Source of the DNA: Clostridiales bacterium
GTDB taxonomy: Bacteria; Bacillota; Clostridia; Peptostreptococcales; Anaerovoracaceae
NCBI GenBank assembly: GCA_012841165.1
Contig: DUVF01000050.1
Span: 46,140-110,139 of the forward strand
DNA: 64,000 nucleotides
Direction: 5' to 3'
Below are positions 8,775 through 17,725 of the stretch, piece by piece; position 1 is the stretch's first letter, and every line of letters begins with the position of its first letter. The notes below the pieces were generated by a model. The model ran no database searches, was not told the origin of the DNA, and was given only the letters and a program-made list of their open reading frames with translations. The translations under genes and the position numbers were made by a program.

Positions 8775-10033
8775 ATCTTTTTTTCGACTCCCGCAAGACG
8801 AGCCGCAAAACAGCTGCAGCGCTCACCACTTTCCAACGTGCCGGTGTCGCTGCACAAAGAGCAATTATATTTGACTTCCATATAGTCGGGCGGGTAATTG
8901 TGGTCTGTCAATAAATAGGCTTTTTCTGCCTGAAGCGTTTCGCCGCGTTTTCTCATTTCGGCCGCCTTCCTGTCGCCGCCGCCTCTCAGCATCACTCGAG
9001 ACAATTCAATATCGACATCAACGATCAGTTTGTCAATTTCTTCAATTCGAGGGATTTCTTTGTAAACCTCTGCTCGCCGTTGAGCGGCCGCCTCTTCATT
9101 GCGACGCTTATCATCCTCGTAGGCCTGCATGACCTGTTCGATTCGGACCTCGTTCCGGCTTCGTGACGTCCGACTGCCGGCGAAAGTTTTCTTATTCCCC
9201 GTCAACACCGCATTGACGTAGTTGATGTTGGGATTAGTGATTCCACTGGTTTTATTGCAAGCTGTTAAGATCTCGTTCAATGATAAACCGTGGTCATCAA
9301 ACCAGCTGTTGATGATTCTCTGCTCCTCTTCAGTGGCGTTCCGATAGCAGCCCAGTGATTTTAGAATTCGCTTGTACTGATAGTGCCGCTGATCCGTTTC
9401 ATTTAAATAGCCTTGGATTTCCTCAACTGTCTTAAGATTCTGATCGACTACCCATGATTTAAGAACAGCGTGTACATAGGCTGGTTTTGTATTGTTCTTT
9501 GTTTGAGCACAATGCTGATAAGCAAAAGTAATCACTTCCGGACCGACACGGTAATCATCCAGCCAACCCAGGATCGTAAGCGGTTCCTTTCCCTCAAGCA
9601 ACCGCCCCGTTGCCTGTTCAATCGAACGGTACAGTTTTTTCAAAGAAGCATCCGACAAAGCCTTTGTCAACGTCCCGGCACTGCTATCATTTCTTCTGCG
9701 CTGCCGGCTCGGACGGCAGTACAGCTGTTCTTTCAAGCTGACGAATTCGATTCCATATTCTAAAGGATGACCCGATTTTTTGTTGATCTTGCGAATGATG
9801 CCTTTCCCTTCCCAATAGGTCCAGGCCTTAAGCACATCTTCGACCGCCATGCCAAGTTGGCGCGCTAATTCGGCATTGTTGGATCGGACACCGTTTTCGG
9901 CATACATTAAGGCATATAAATAGACCTTCACATACTCACCGGGCGCAATCGGCATATATTCGCCCAGGAAAAGATTTTCTACGGAAGTGTTTTGCAAATA
10001 GTAGTTTTGGTTTTTTTGTTTTCTATAACTCAT
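8771..10033 (-). CDS. DnaD-domain primosome protein fused to a DnaI/DnaC-type zinc module
   Basis: A 420-residue protein. The N-terminal 110 residues look like a DnaD/DnaB-type winged helix (ELARQLGMAVEDVLKAWTYW), and residues about 125-290 hold DnaD-domain helices, with YVNAVL and YVHAVL near the ends of two repeats. From about 318 on it resembles the N-terminal part of clostridial DnaC/DnaI helicase loaders: EVYKEIPRIEEIDKLI, then NYPPDYMEVKYNCSLCSD and ERCSCF with four clustered Cys (about 389-410). The AAA+ domain that normally follows is absent; the protein stops and the next gene is the M23 peptidase. DnaD proteins remodel origin DNA and help load the replicative helicase, and dnaB lies just upstream. 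The start overlaps the DUF1858 gene by 11 bp. Confidence 0.85.
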   Translation of the reverse strand: MSYRKQKNQNYYLQNTSVENLFLGEYMPIAPGEYVKVYLYALMYAENGVRSNNAELARQLGMAVEDVLKAWTYWEGKGIIRKINKKSGHPLEYGIEFVSLKEQLYCRPSRQRRRNDSSAGTLTKALSDASLKKLYRSIEQATGRLLEGKEPLTILGWLDDYRVGPEVITFAYQHCAQTKNNTKPAYVHAVLKSWVVDQNLKTVEEIQGYLNETDQRHYQYKRILKSLGCYRNATEEEQRIINSWFDDHGLSLNEILTACNKTSGITNPNINYVNAVLTGNKKTFAGSRTSRSRNEVRIEQVMQAYEDDKRRNEEAAAQRRAEVYKEIPRIEEIDKLIVDVDIELSRVMLRGGGDRKAAEMRKRGETLQAEKAYLLTDHNYPPDYMEVKYNCSLCSDTGTLESGERCSCFAARLAGVEKKI

Positions 10034-10238
10034 CGTCTATGCTCGTTTTGACCCGGCTCGCGTTCAGCTTCTGCAGCAATTCTTCAAGATCGACACCATG
10101 ACCCTCGGCGGCTTCTTCTAAAGTTTCATTGTCTGCGCCCGGACAGTTAACGCAACTTAAACCATTGCGCTCCAGAATTTCACCCATTGTTTCATTGTAA
10201 TTGAGGATTTCACTGATCAGCATGTTCTTGGTAATCAT
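10023..10238 (-). CDS. DUF1858-domain protein
   Basis: A 71-residue soluble protein matching the DUF1858 family: a short helical fold with a CVNCPG motif (two Cys, about residues 29-32) and a C-terminal helix. Such domains occur alone or joined to hybrid-cluster or iron-repair proteins; the biochemical role is not known. It overlaps both dnaB (4 bp) and the DnaD gene (11 bp), so it is translated with replication proteins. Whether it acts in replication or is a passenger cannot be told. Confidence 0.8.
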   Translation of the reverse strand: MITKNMLISEILNYNETMGEILERNGLSCVNCPGADNETLEEAAEGHGVDLEELLQKLNASRVKTSIDDEL

Positions 10239-11632
10239 TGTTCAGCCTCACTTTCGTGTGAACTCAATTGGCGTGGATCGAAATCGGCTTCGCTGTATCG
10301 GGTCTCTTTGTTGGTGAACCGGGTAAAGGCGCCGTTCCAGTTTAATTCTATTCTCTTTGTCTGGCCATTTCGATGCTTGGCGATATTGACTTCGCATATA
10401 TTAGGAGTGAGGGTATCTTGATTGTAGTAATCGTCCCGGTACAGGAAAATCACTATATCAGCGTCTTGTTCTATAGCGCCCGATTCACGAAGGTCAGACA
10501 GCACCGGTCGCCTTTGGTCTCCCGTTCTCTGCTCAGGCGCCCGGGATAATTGTGACAACAGAATAACCGGGCAATCCATTTCACGGGCTAACTGTTTCAG
10601 TTGCCTGGTCAGTGCGGTGATCTCCTGCTGACGGTTCTCGACTCTGCCGTCATATTGCATCAGCTGCAGATAGTCAATGACAATCAGGTCCAGCTTATTT
10701 TCGCTCTTCAACCGACGGCACTTATTTCGCATCTCCATTATGGAGATGCCCGCCGTATCATCAATGAAAATCCGTCCTTCCAACAGCTTGTTAATTGCGC
10801 TGTTGATTTTTTTCCATTTATCCTGAGGTGATTGAAGGTTGCCCGTCCTCAGATACTGCAATTCGATTCTGGATTCCATAGATAACAGCCGCATTCCCAA
10901 CTGCTCTTTGGACATTTCCAGACTGAAAATAAGTACCCCGGCCTGATTTTTCACCGCTGTCTGATGGGCAATGTTAAGCGCAAACGATGTTTTCCCCATG
11001 CCTGGGCGGGCCGCTATAACTATCAGATCTGATCGTTGAAGGCCCGAAGTAACCAAGTCGAGGTCGATAAAACCCGTCTCCAAACCTGTCATTCCGCCGC
11101 CATTTTTTTCGAGCTGGGAAATCTCCTGGACATTGCTCTGCAGAACATCACGCAACGGTACATAATCTTTATTTTGTCTGACCGCGGCAATGTTAAAAAT
11201 CGCTTGTTCAGCTGAATCAAGAATTGTTTCCGGATCCTGTCTGCCCTGATACGCCTGCTCTGTAATATCTGAAGCGGCTTTTATCAGGCGCCGCAGTGTC
11301 GCTTTTTCAATGATAATTCTGGCATACTGCAAGGCGTTGGCTGTGCTGGGAACTTCTGCCGTCAGTTGGGCGATATAAGCGCGGCCTCCCACCATTTCAA
11401 GCGAGTTCCGCCGTTTCAATGCTTCTGATACCGTCAACAGGTCAACAGCTTGATTGCCCTGATATAAATCGATAATCGCACGATAAATCTCACGATGCGC
11501 CTCCTCATAAAAATCAGCATCCTTCAACTGTGATGCCACATCAGACAAGGCGTCACGATCCAGAAGCAGCGCTCCTAAAACGGAACATTCGGCTTCCTGG
11601 CTGTGAGGCGGGATCCGCATATTCGCTTCCAT
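10235..11632 (-). CDS. dnaB: Replicative DNA helicase DnaB
   Basis: Hexameric 5'-3' helicase of the replication fork (called DnaC in Bacillus). The N-terminal domain (about 1-110) starts with PPHSQEAECSVLGALL; the RecA-like ATPase domain has Walker A ARPGMGKTSF, Walker B LIVIDYLQLM and the arginine-finger region. At 465 residues it has normal length and shows no intein. It follows rplI by 5 bp, an order (gdpP-rplI-dnaB) common in Bacillota. Confidence 0.97.
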   Translation of the reverse strand: MEANMRIPPHSQEAECSVLGALLLDRDALSDVASQLKDADFYEEAHREIYRAIIDLYQGNQAVDLLTVSEALKRRNSLEMVGGRAYIAQLTAEVPSTANALQYARIIIEKATLRRLIKAASDITEQAYQGRQDPETILDSAEQAIFNIAAVRQNKDYVPLRDVLQSNVQEISQLEKNGGGMTGLETGFIDLDLVTSGLQRSDLIVIAARPGMGKTSFALNIAHQTAVKNQAGVLIFSLEMSKEQLGMRLLSMESRIELQYLRTGNLQSPQDKWKKINSAINKLLEGRIFIDDTAGISIMEMRNKCRRLKSENKLDLIVIDYLQLMQYDGRVENRQQEITALTRQLKQLAREMDCPVILLSQLSRAPEQRTGDQRRPVLSDLRESGAIEQDADIVIFLYRDDYYNQDTLTPNICEVNIAKHRNGQTKRIELNWNGAFTRFTNKETRYSEADFDPRQLSSHESEAEQ

Positions 11633-11637
11633 TTTGC

Positions 11638-12081
11638 TTAAATCTCCACTTCAATGCGCAGTTTTGCTGTGATATCCTGATAAAAGCGAATATCGACGCT
11701 ATGTTCGCCGGCCTGCTTGATTGGCTGGGCTACTTCGATCTTACGTTTATCGACTGCAATATCATGCTGCGCAAGCAGCGCGTCCGCAATGTCTTTAGAT
11801 GTAATGGAGCCGAACAAGCGGCCGCCTTCTCCTCCCTTTGCCTTTATCTGCACTCTCAGCAAAGCGATTCGCTCAGCCACTGCCTGTGCCTCTGCCCTTT
11901 CTTCGGCTTCCTTGGCGTTCTGCGCTGCCACTTGCCGTTCAAGATTCTTTAAATTTGCTTCGGTCGCTTCCTTTACTAAACCTCTTGGCAATAGAAAATT
12001 CCGTGCGTATCCGTCATTGACATTTGCTGTCTCTCCCTGTTTCCCCAAGCCTTTGATATCTTTTAACAAAATGACATTCAT
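11638..12081 (-). CDS. rplI: 50S ribosomal protein L9
   Basis: L9 of 147 residues: the N-terminal RNA-binding domain opens [16 protein letters not shown] and contains [12 protein letters not shown], followed by the long charged helix and the C-terminal domain with the [13 protein letters not shown] motif. It binds 23S rRNA domain V at the base of the L1 stalk. A strong AGGAGG-like site precedes the ATG. It lies between gdpP (14 bp) and dnaB (5 bp). Confidence 0.97.
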   Translation of the reverse strand: MNVILLKDIKGLGKQGETANVNDGYARNFLLPRGLVKEATEANLKNLERQVAAQNAKEAEERAEAQAVAERIALLRVQIKAKGGEGGRLFGSITSKDIADALLAQHDIAVDKRKIEVAQPIKQAGEHSVDIRFYQDITAKLRIEVEI

Positions 12082-12095
12082 GGCTGCCTCCTTCT

Positions 12096-14069
12096 TTAAT
12101 CTTCTATGAGGAAGAGAATCTGTTCTTTCAATTCCATCATTATCTCTTCAGGTGATTTTTCCGACTGCGCTCCGGCGGTCGTCAAATGGCCTCCACCGCC
12201 GATCCGTTCCATTATGGTTTGTACGTTGATCTCTCCCAAAGAACGCGCGCTCACAAAGGTAAGCTCTTTATCGTTCATCCCGGCAACGAAGCTGGCGCGA
12301 ACACCGCTGATATTCAGAAGTTCATCGGCTGCTTGGGCAATCAGCACCTGTATATCCGGATGTGAGACGGGACTGATCGACAGCGCAAATCCCGAAGGCA
12401 GGATTTCCGCTCTGGCAATAATCTCTGCCCGAATCCGGAAATCATCCATATCCGTTTGAAAATACTGTCGCACAGACGCGGTGTCTGCGCCATGTCGTTT
12501 AAGCCAGGTCGCTGCCTCAAAGGTTCGGACTCCGGTTTTGATGGAAAAATTGCGCGTATCGACTGTTATGCCGGCAAGCAGAGCTTCTGCTTCCAGCTTT
12601 TCGATAATTTTTTTCCCATCACCTATGTATTGCAGAATTTCCGTTACCAGCTCGGAAGTGGACGAAGCATAGGTCTCCATGTAAACGAGCGTCGCGTTAT
12701 CAATGCTATCGGCCGATTTACGGTGGTGATCGATCAGAACGATTTTGTCCGTTTGGTCGAGCAGGTCGGGGCACTCTGTAATCTTGGCGCGATGTGTGTC
12801 AACAACCACCAAAAGGGTGTCCTTGCCCACCACGCGTTTAGCTTCTTCCCGACTTATAAAATGATGCTGGCCGGAGGCCTCTGCCTTTCGATATAGCGCT
12901 TCGACCGCCTTTCCCACGCTTCCCATCACGATAGCGCTTTCTTTGCCTTGCGCCAGCGCGATCCGATTTATGCCCAGCGCCGAACCTAACGAATCCATGT
13001 CCGGACTGCGATGCCCCATGACGACCACCCGATCGGCCTGTTCGATCATTTGCCTGAGAGCGTGAGCCATGATGCGTGATTTCCCTTTATTTCGCTTTTC
13101 GACCGTCTGTAATTTGCCCCCGTAATAGTCTATTTTCTTGCGATTCTTGATTACCGCCTGATCTCCGCCTCGCCCCAGCGCTAAATCAAGCGCTGAGCGG
13201 GCATATTCGTCGGCTTCCTGCAGGTTCTGAGCGCCGCTGCCTATACCAATCGACAGCGAAGCCGGAAAATCTTTCCCCGTCTCAATCGCCCGGATTTCAT
13301 CGAGAACGGAAAACTTCGATGCTATCAGTTGTTCGATCTGTTTCCTTTCAAACACCATAAAATAACGACCGCTCTTATAGCGCAGGGCGGTTGCCATCAA
13401 ACGATTCGCCCATTGGTAGATTAATTTTTCGATCTGAGACAGCAATTCTGTCCGTCTTTCATCCGGGGCTCCTGTTACCAGCTCGTCATAATTATCGACA
13501 TCAATATAGGCGTAACAGATTCTTTCTTCATTATACATCGTCTTCAGGTTCTCAAAGCCGCTGACATCAACAAAAGAGAGCATTATATTTCCGCTGCTGG
13601 AAACGTCTGGCTCATTGATCATGAAGCGGTAGATGCGGCCATTTTGCTCTATCAGTAAACGCCGGCCGGCATCGGCAGCAGATACCACTTCCTCATATGT
13701 CGTTCCGGTCAATTCCTCAAAGGTGCTGATGAGCATGGCGGCGTCTTCATACAAGTTGGTGAACGCTCGATTATGCCATAAAATAGTCCCGTCGGAATTT
13801 AGAACGCAGGTAGGCAGCGGATTATGATCGGCCAGCCGACTGATCATATCGTCCATGCCATCTGTCATAGACTTGGTATAGCGCTTCCAAAAATCTTCTT
13901 TTTTCCCCGAAAGCCAAAAGAAGTAAAGGTAGATCAATAGCGTCGTCAACAATGCGGCTAAACCGGCATACTTGTTAAAAAAGAAATAGCCTAAGGCAAA
14001 GAGCAACAATGCGACGCCGCTGACCCTTACATAAGGCGATAGTAAACTTTTAAGCATTTTTATACCCAT
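12096..14069 (-). CDS. gdpP: Cyclic-di-AMP phosphodiesterase GdpP
   Basis: A 657-residue membrane protein: two N-terminal helices, a degenerate PAS domain, a degenerate GGDEF domain (without the GGDEF signature), and the DHH-DHHA1 phosphodiesterase. Catalytic motifs are [11 protein letters not shown] (about 351-361), VVVDTHR, IDHH and [11 protein letters not shown]. The family hydrolyses c-di-AMP and so affects turgor and wall integrity. The ATG at 14069 is preferred to the TTG at 14090, because AGGTGA (14086-14081) sits at ribosome-site distance from it. A dispersed repeat containing TATAAT (14092-14136) immediately precedes the ribosome site and probably supplies the promoter. Confidence 0.93.
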   Translation of the reverse strand: MGIKMLKSLLSPYVRVSGVALLLFALGYFFFNKYAGLAALLTTLLIYLYFFWLSGKKEDFWKRYTKSMTDGMDDMISRLADHNPLPTCVLNSDGTILWHNRAFTNLYEDAAMLISTFEELTGTTYEEVVSAADAGRRLLIEQNGRIYRFMINEPDVSSSGNIMLSFVDVSGFENLKTMYNEERICYAYIDVDNYDELVTGAPDERRTELLSQIEKLIYQWANRLMATALRYKSGRYFMVFERKQIEQLIASKFSVLDEIRAIETGKDFPASLSIGIGSGAQNLQEADEYARSALDLALGRGGDQAVIKNRKKIDYYGGKLQTVEKRNKGKSRIMAHALRQMIEQADRVVVMGHRSPDMDSLGSALGINRIALAQGKESAIVMGSVGKAVEALYRKAEASGQHHFISREEAKRVVGKDTLLVVVDTHRAKITECPDLLDQTDKIVLIDHHRKSADSIDNATLVYMETYASSTSELVTEILQYIGDGKKIIEKLEAEALLAGITVDTRNFSIKTGVRTFEAATWLKRHGADTASVRQYFQTDMDDFRIRAEIIARAEILPSGFALSISPVSHPDIQVLIAQAADELLNISGVRASFVAGMNDKELTFVSARSLGEINVQTIMERIGGGGHLTTAGAQSEKSPEEIMMELKEQILFLIED

Positions 14070-14091
14070 TTTTCTGATTTTCACCTGCAAG

Positions 14092-14136
14092 GTAGTTTAT
14101 GTTGAAATAATCTCGACTGCGCTCGCTTATTATAAC
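14092..14136 (-). repeat. Dispersed 45-bp repeat, copy A (with -10 box)
   Basis: The minus-strand sequence begins GTTATAATAAGCGAGCGCAG and ends CAACATAAACTAC. It matches the two copies at 51465-51509 and 51568-51612 with only three or four differences. The invariant core is GAGCGCAGTCGAG, flanked by AATAA and TTATT that can pair. Its TATAAT (14134-14129) lies about 60 bp before gdpP, in the same orientation to the gene as the other copies have to the ABC operon. Confidence 0.85.
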
Positions 14137-14271
14137 ATATACCTTTTTGAAAAACGAATATTTTTGATAGCTTATGGAATGCCTTGACCAACTATCCTTG
14201 TTCGCCTATAATTCAAATTGTTCCGGCAACTCATAATATAATCATTGTTAATCTGTGGAGGTTGTTTTTTC

Positions 14272-15291
14272 ATGAAAAAAATCGAACTGGCAAATGCCGT
14301 CGGCACCGTATTGGCGCATGACCTGACTGAAATCATCCCCGGTCTCAGCAAGGGGGCTCGCTTTAAGAAGGGCCATGTAATTAAAGAAGAAGACCTCCCG
14401 ATATTGCTGAACATGGGGAAACGACATTTGTTCGTTCTTGAAAAAGGCGACGATGATATCCATGAGGACGAAGCTGCCCTGCGACTGGCCAGGGCTGCTT
14501 CCGGTTCAGGCATTGCGCTGACCGATCCATCCGAGGGAAAGGTCGAGCTTATGGCAAAGGTTCAAGGACTCCTCAAAATTGACAAAGAAAGATTGCAGAA
14601 GGTGACGGCCCGAAATGAGATCGTGCTCGCCACCCGCCATGGCGATAGAATGGTCAAAGAAGGAGATAAAATCGCCGGCGCCAGAGTAATCCCCCTCTTT
14701 GTCAAACCAGAGCTTATTGAAGAGGCTGAAGCGATCTGCAAAAACAAACCCATCATCGAGATCCGCCCCTTGCAAAAATTAAACGTCGGTGTTGTTACAA
14801 CAGGCAGTGAAGTCTATCACGGACGCATAGAAGATGCCTTTGGGCCGGTTCTGATCCGCAAGTTCGGCGCTTTGGGCAGCACGGTGGTCAAGCAACTGTT
14901 TGCTGATGATGACGAAACGATGATAGCCGAAAAGATCCGCGAACTGATTGATGACGGTGTCGATATGATAGGCGTGACAGGCGGAATGTCGGTTGATCCG
15001 GATGACATGACTCCTGCCGGAGTAAAAAAAGCCGGTGGTCAAATTGTTACTTACGGATTACCGGTGATGCCCGGCGCAATGTTTTTGTTGGCCTACATCG
15101 GAGATGTCCCGGTGGTTGGTCTGCCCGGCTGCGTCATGTACAACCGCATAAGCATCTTCGATTTAATCGTACCCCGGCTGCTGGCCGGAGAAAAACCTGC
15201 TCCGACTGAGCTGAGACAGTTAGCCTACGGAGGGCTTTGCCTTTCCTGTCCAACCTGTAGCTTTCCCAACTGTGGCTTCGGCTTGAGCTGA
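14272..15291 (+). CDS. Molybdopterin-binding (MoeA/MogA-like) protein with Cys-rich tail
   Basis: A 339-residue protein with a MoCF-binding (MogA/MoeA-type) domain at about 165-310: VGVVTTGSEVYHGRI, VTGGMSVDPDDMTP and VVGLPGCVMY. The first 160 residues are a less conserved N-terminal domain. The family binds molybdopterin, and this type is often found near molybdenum hydroxylases, but no such enzyme is in the window. The last 20 residues hold four Cys (CLSCPTCSFPNCGFG), a possible metal site. The ATG at 14272 follows GGAGG by nine bases; an earlier in-frame ATG at 14245 has no ribosome site. The gene is alone on its strand, divergent from gdpP. Confidence 0.82.
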   Translation: MKKIELANAVGTVLAHDLTEIIPGLSKGARFKKGHVIKEEDLPILLNMGKRHLFVLEKGDDDIHEDEAALRLARAASGSGIALTDPSEGKVELMAKVQGLLKIDKERLQKVTARNEIVLATRHGDRMVKEGDKIAGARVIPLFVKPELIEEAEAICKNKPIIEIRPLQKLNVGVVTTGSEVYHGRIEDAFGPVLIRKFGALGSTVVKQLFADDDETMIAEKIRELIDDGVDMIGVTGGMSVDPDDMTPAGVKKAGGQIVTYGLPVMPGAMFLLAYIGDVPVVGLPGCVMYNRISIFDLIVPRLLAGEKPAPTELRQLAYGGLCLSCPTCSFPNCGFGLS

Positions 15292-15372
15292 TCCAGATTA
15301 AACCGTTTCGGTTTGCCGCTGCCAGAGTCAGCGAGCTGACATTTTCCGTAGCTTTACCTGAAATAACAATAA

Positions 15373-15421
15373 AGACCGCCTTCTCACGATTGAAAAATCA
15401 TAAGAAAGCGGTCTCTTTTTT
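15373..15421. terminator. Bidirectional intrinsic terminator
   Basis: GACCGC (15374-15379) pairs with GCGGTC (15408-15413) with further pairing inside, followed by a T-run on the plus strand and TTTATTG on the minus strand. It lies between the convergent molybdopterin-binding gene and rpsR and can serve both. Confidence 0.75.
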
Positions 15422-15465
15422 ATGTGTTTGGTACAGACAACCGATGACGATTGCCCACAACCGCT

Positions 15466-15696
15466 TTAGTCGGCGGTATAAGGCAACAAGGCTACTATGC
15501 GAGCCCTTTTGATGGCGGTTGTTACTGCTCGTTGATGAACCGCGCAATTTCCGGTGATCCGCTTAGGCAAGATCTTTCCGCGATCCGTCACATATTTTTT
15601 TAACTTTTCTACATCCTTATAGTCTATGACTTCCGTTTTGTCGGCGCAAAACTGGCAGACTTTTCTCCGCCTCATGCCGCGTTTTTTTTCAATCAT
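15466..15696 (-). CDS. rpsR: 30S ribosomal protein S18
   Basis: S18 of 76 residues; pairs with S6 on the small subunit platform. The N-terminal RRRKVCQFC shows a CxxC pair and GNCAVHQR adds a further Cys and His, so this is the zinc-binding form. Conserved RITGNC and [10 protein letters not shown] are present. It closes the rpsF-ssb-rpsR operon. Confidence 0.97.
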   Translation of the reverse strand: MIEKKRGMRRRKVCQFCADKTEVIDYKDVEKLKKYVTDRGKILPKRITGNCAVHQRAVTTAIKRARIVALLPYTAD

Positions 15697-15713
15697 GAGT
15701 CTATACTCCTTTA

Positions 15714-16160
15714 CTAGAATGGAATATCGTCATCGTCTTCTATCAGCTGGATACCGTCCGGCAAATCAGTCGGTGCTTTGGAATCGCTTTTCATGGAGCT
15801 GAATTCCTGTCGCTCGCTATGCTCTCCTCGATTTTCCCAGCCTGTCTGTGCTCCTCTGTCAAGAAATTCCACTCTGTCTGCGTAAACCTCGGTCGTGTAA
15901 CGAGTCTCTCCTGTCTGGGTCTGATAGCTACCGGTTTGAATCCGCCCCTGTACCGCGACCTGTCGCCCTTTAGCCAGATACTGATTACAGATTTCGGCAG
16001 TTCTGCCAAATGTAACTATGCGGATAAAATCAGCTGTTTTTTCTTTGGCAAAGGGACGGTCGACAGCCAGAGTAAAGGTCCCCACGGCGGTTTCATTCTG
16101 TGGAGTGTATCGGAGTTCAACATCTCTGGTTAAACGGCCGATTAAGACGACGCTGTTCAT
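15714..16160 (-). CDS. ssb: Single-stranded DNA-binding protein
   Basis: SSB of 148 residues: an OB-fold domain (about 1-105, starting [20 protein letters not shown]), a polar linker, and the acidic tip DDDIPF that recruits replication and repair proteins. It lies between rpsF and rpsR, the usual order. Confidence 0.97.
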   Translation of the reverse strand: MNSVVLIGRLTRDVELRYTPQNETAVGTFTLAVDRPFAKEKTADFIRIVTFGRTAEICNQYLAKGRQVAVQGRIQTGSYQTQTGETRYTTEVYADRVEFLDRGAQTGWENRGEHSERQEFSSMKSDSKAPTDLPDGIQLIEDDDDIPF

Positions 16161-16182
16161 TCTTAAACCTCCCGTCGCGCAC

Positions 16183-16473
16183 CTATTTGGCGTCTATATT
16201 GACGATGATATGACGTACGATGTTGTCGGAAATTTTCAACCGGCGGTCCAACTCTTTGGGAAGATCGGGGGGGCCGGTAAATTCCATCACCGTATAAAAG
16301 CCCTCGTTCTTTTTCTGAATTGGATATGCCAGTTTCCGCATTCCCCAGATGTCGACTTTCTCAACTTCGCCTGCTGCGCCTGTAATAACGTCTTTGACAA
16401 AGTTGACCGCCCCCTCTTTTTGATCTTCTTCAAGGTCGGCATCGACGATGAACATAACTTCATACTTGCTCAT
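16183..16473 (-). CDS. rpsF: 30S ribosomal protein S6
   Basis: S6 of 96 residues with the family start (KYEVMFIVDADLEE), the GMRKLAYPIQKKNEGFY stretch and a C-terminal helix. It forms a heterodimer with S18. AGGAGG lies seven bases before the ATG. It is the first gene of rpsF-ssb-rpsR, and the structured leader upstream is probably its feedback site. Confidence 0.97.
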   Translation of the reverse strand: MSKYEVMFIVDADLEEDQKEGAVNFVKDVITGAAGEVEKVDIWGMRKLAYPIQKKNEGFYTVMEFTGPPDLPKELDRRLKISDNIVRHIIVNIDAK

Positions 16474-16487
16474 TTTTTCACCTCCTC

Positions 16488-16576
16488 GTGGACTGAATGG
16501 CCTTATTCCGGGCGTAGCGCCCTTTTAAGGCAAGGAGTCGGTTTTCATTCTAAAAAACCGATGCTTAACGATTATA
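16488..16576 (-). promoter_or_regulatory. rpsF leader: -10 box, hairpin and candidate S6:S18 autoregulatory element
   Basis: Minus strand. TATAAT lies at 16576-16571. Next comes a perfect hairpin, TCGGTTTT with AAAACCGA (16561-16538). Then a stem GCCTTA/TAAGGC (ends at 16531 and 16500) encloses GGGCG-CTA-CGCCC, with CCG at the 3' side of the inner stem facing the internal loop. Published S6:S18 leader motifs have a conserved CCG beside an apical stem, so this is a good candidate. The match is by eye and not by a covariance model. Confidence 0.6.
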
Positions 16577-16602
16577 CCACAATCCGAAGAGGATGCAAGA
16601 CC

Positions 16603-17346
16603 TCATTCTACCGATGATTTCTGCAATTCCTCCAGCTGCATTGCTATGATCTGCTGAACCTGTTCCGTCAGAACGGATGCTTCCTGTTTAGAAAGCGCGG
16701 CGGTTTCTATCGCCGGATGAATCACGAAATCGACGGTGGCCGGCTGCAGATAACCCTTTTCCTCGTAACATCGATATGTTCCATTCAGAGTCACCGGCAC
16801 AACCGGCACTCCGGCTTTGCTCGCCAGGCGCAGGCTACCTTTTTTGAATTCGCCCATGCTGGGTCCTTTGCTGCGTGTGCCTTCCGGGAAAATAGTCAGA
16901 GAAAAGCCGTCTCGCAAGAGCCGCGCACCCTCTTCAAAAACTTTGAGCGCTCCTCTGGTATCTTCCCGTTCTATAAACAGACTGCGAACATCTTTGATCC
17001 AAGGCCCCAAACCGGGGATTTTACCGAGATCGGTTTTAGCGATGAACCCCACCTGTCTGTCCTGGATCCCTACAAAAAATACCGGGATGTCTAAATAGCT
17101 CTGATGATTGGATACAAAAACCACCGGTCCGTCAGGCAGGTCCGCCAACTGTCTGACCCTCAGATCAATACCGATCTGATTAATCAAGGCCTTGCCCCAG
17201 CGATCCTCCGCTTCACGGATGTAACGACGTTCTTCTTGAATATTTCCGCTGTTTTTTAATGCCCGGATCTTCTTCTGTAACGGACGAAGCGTAAACAGAA
17301 CGCCGTAAAACCACAGGCCAAAGGGTATATTGCGCACTATTTTCAT
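16603..17346 (-). CDS. plsC: 1-acyl-sn-glycerol-3-phosphate acyltransferase
   Basis: A membrane-associated acyltransferase making phosphatidic acid from lysophosphatidic acid. Seen: NHQSYLD (catalytic NHxxxxD box), the substrate-binding FPEGTRS, and VPVVPVTLNG. One N-terminal hydrophobic segment is present. The ATG at 17346 follows AGAAGG by nine bases and gives 247 residues; an upstream in-frame start at 17412 would begin before the candidate -10 (TATAAT, 17398-17393). It is a single-gene unit upstream of rpsF. Confidence 0.9.
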   Translation of the reverse strand: MKIVRNIPFGLWFYGVLFTLRPLQKKIRALKNSGNIQEERRYIREAEDRWGKALINQIGIDLRVRQLADLPDGPVVFVSNHQSYLDIPVFFVGIQDRQVGFIAKTDLGKIPGLGPWIKDVRSLFIEREDTRGALKVFEEGARLLRDGFSLTIFPEGTRSKGPSMGEFKKGSLRLASKAGVPVVPVTLNGTYRCYEEKGYLQPATVDFVIHPAIETAALSKQEASVLTEQVQQIIAMQLEELQKSSVE

Positions 17347-17438
17347 AAAAAAAGACCTTCTCTTTCTAGAGTTTTCACCTCTTGGAATTTTTATTATAAC
17401 ATTCGAAAACATTCATATGCAACGTCGCATCCTTTCTC

Positions 17439-17467
17439 TTGCCCGCGCCTCTGTAATCGTCTATAAT
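17439..17467 (+). promoter_or_regulatory. Promoter for the small membrane protein-nucleotidyltransferase unit
   Basis: TTGCCC (17439-17444), 17-base spacer, TATAAT (17462-17467). Transcription would start near 17474, just before the first GTG of the reading frame, which supports translation from the later GTG at 17512. Confidence 0.65.
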
Positions 17468-17511
17468 TTAGGAAAGTGAAAAAAATAACCAAGGACGAAC
17501 GGAGGTTCTCT

Positions 17512-17691
17512 GTGGCACAAAAAATCCGCTTCTTTCTTCTTATCGCGATGATGATCGTTTATTGCATCAGCTTTTTCAGCATGATAGCACCCATGCCGGG
17601 AATGCCCTTTTATATTAAGGCGATCACCTTGATCGGTCCGGTATTCGTATTTTTCGGCTTGCTGTTACGGCAATATAAACGCATGCGTTAA
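17512..17691 (+). CDS. Small two-helix membrane protein of unknown function
   Basis: A 59-residue protein starting MAQKIRFFLL. It has two membrane helices (about 5-25 and 32-50) joined by a Pro/Met loop (APMPGMP), and a positively charged end (RQYKRMR). The GTG at 17512 is chosen for GGAGG seven bases upstream; an in-frame GTG at 17476 would lie at the transcription start. No family is recognised. It is followed at 34 bp by the nucleotidyltransferase gene. Confidence 0.65.
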   Translation: MAQKIRFFLLIAMMIVYCISFFSMIAPMPGMPFYIKAITLIGPVFVFFGLLLRQYKRMR

Positions 17692-17725
17692 GATCGTACT
17701 AATTAAAACGAAAGGAAATCACCCC

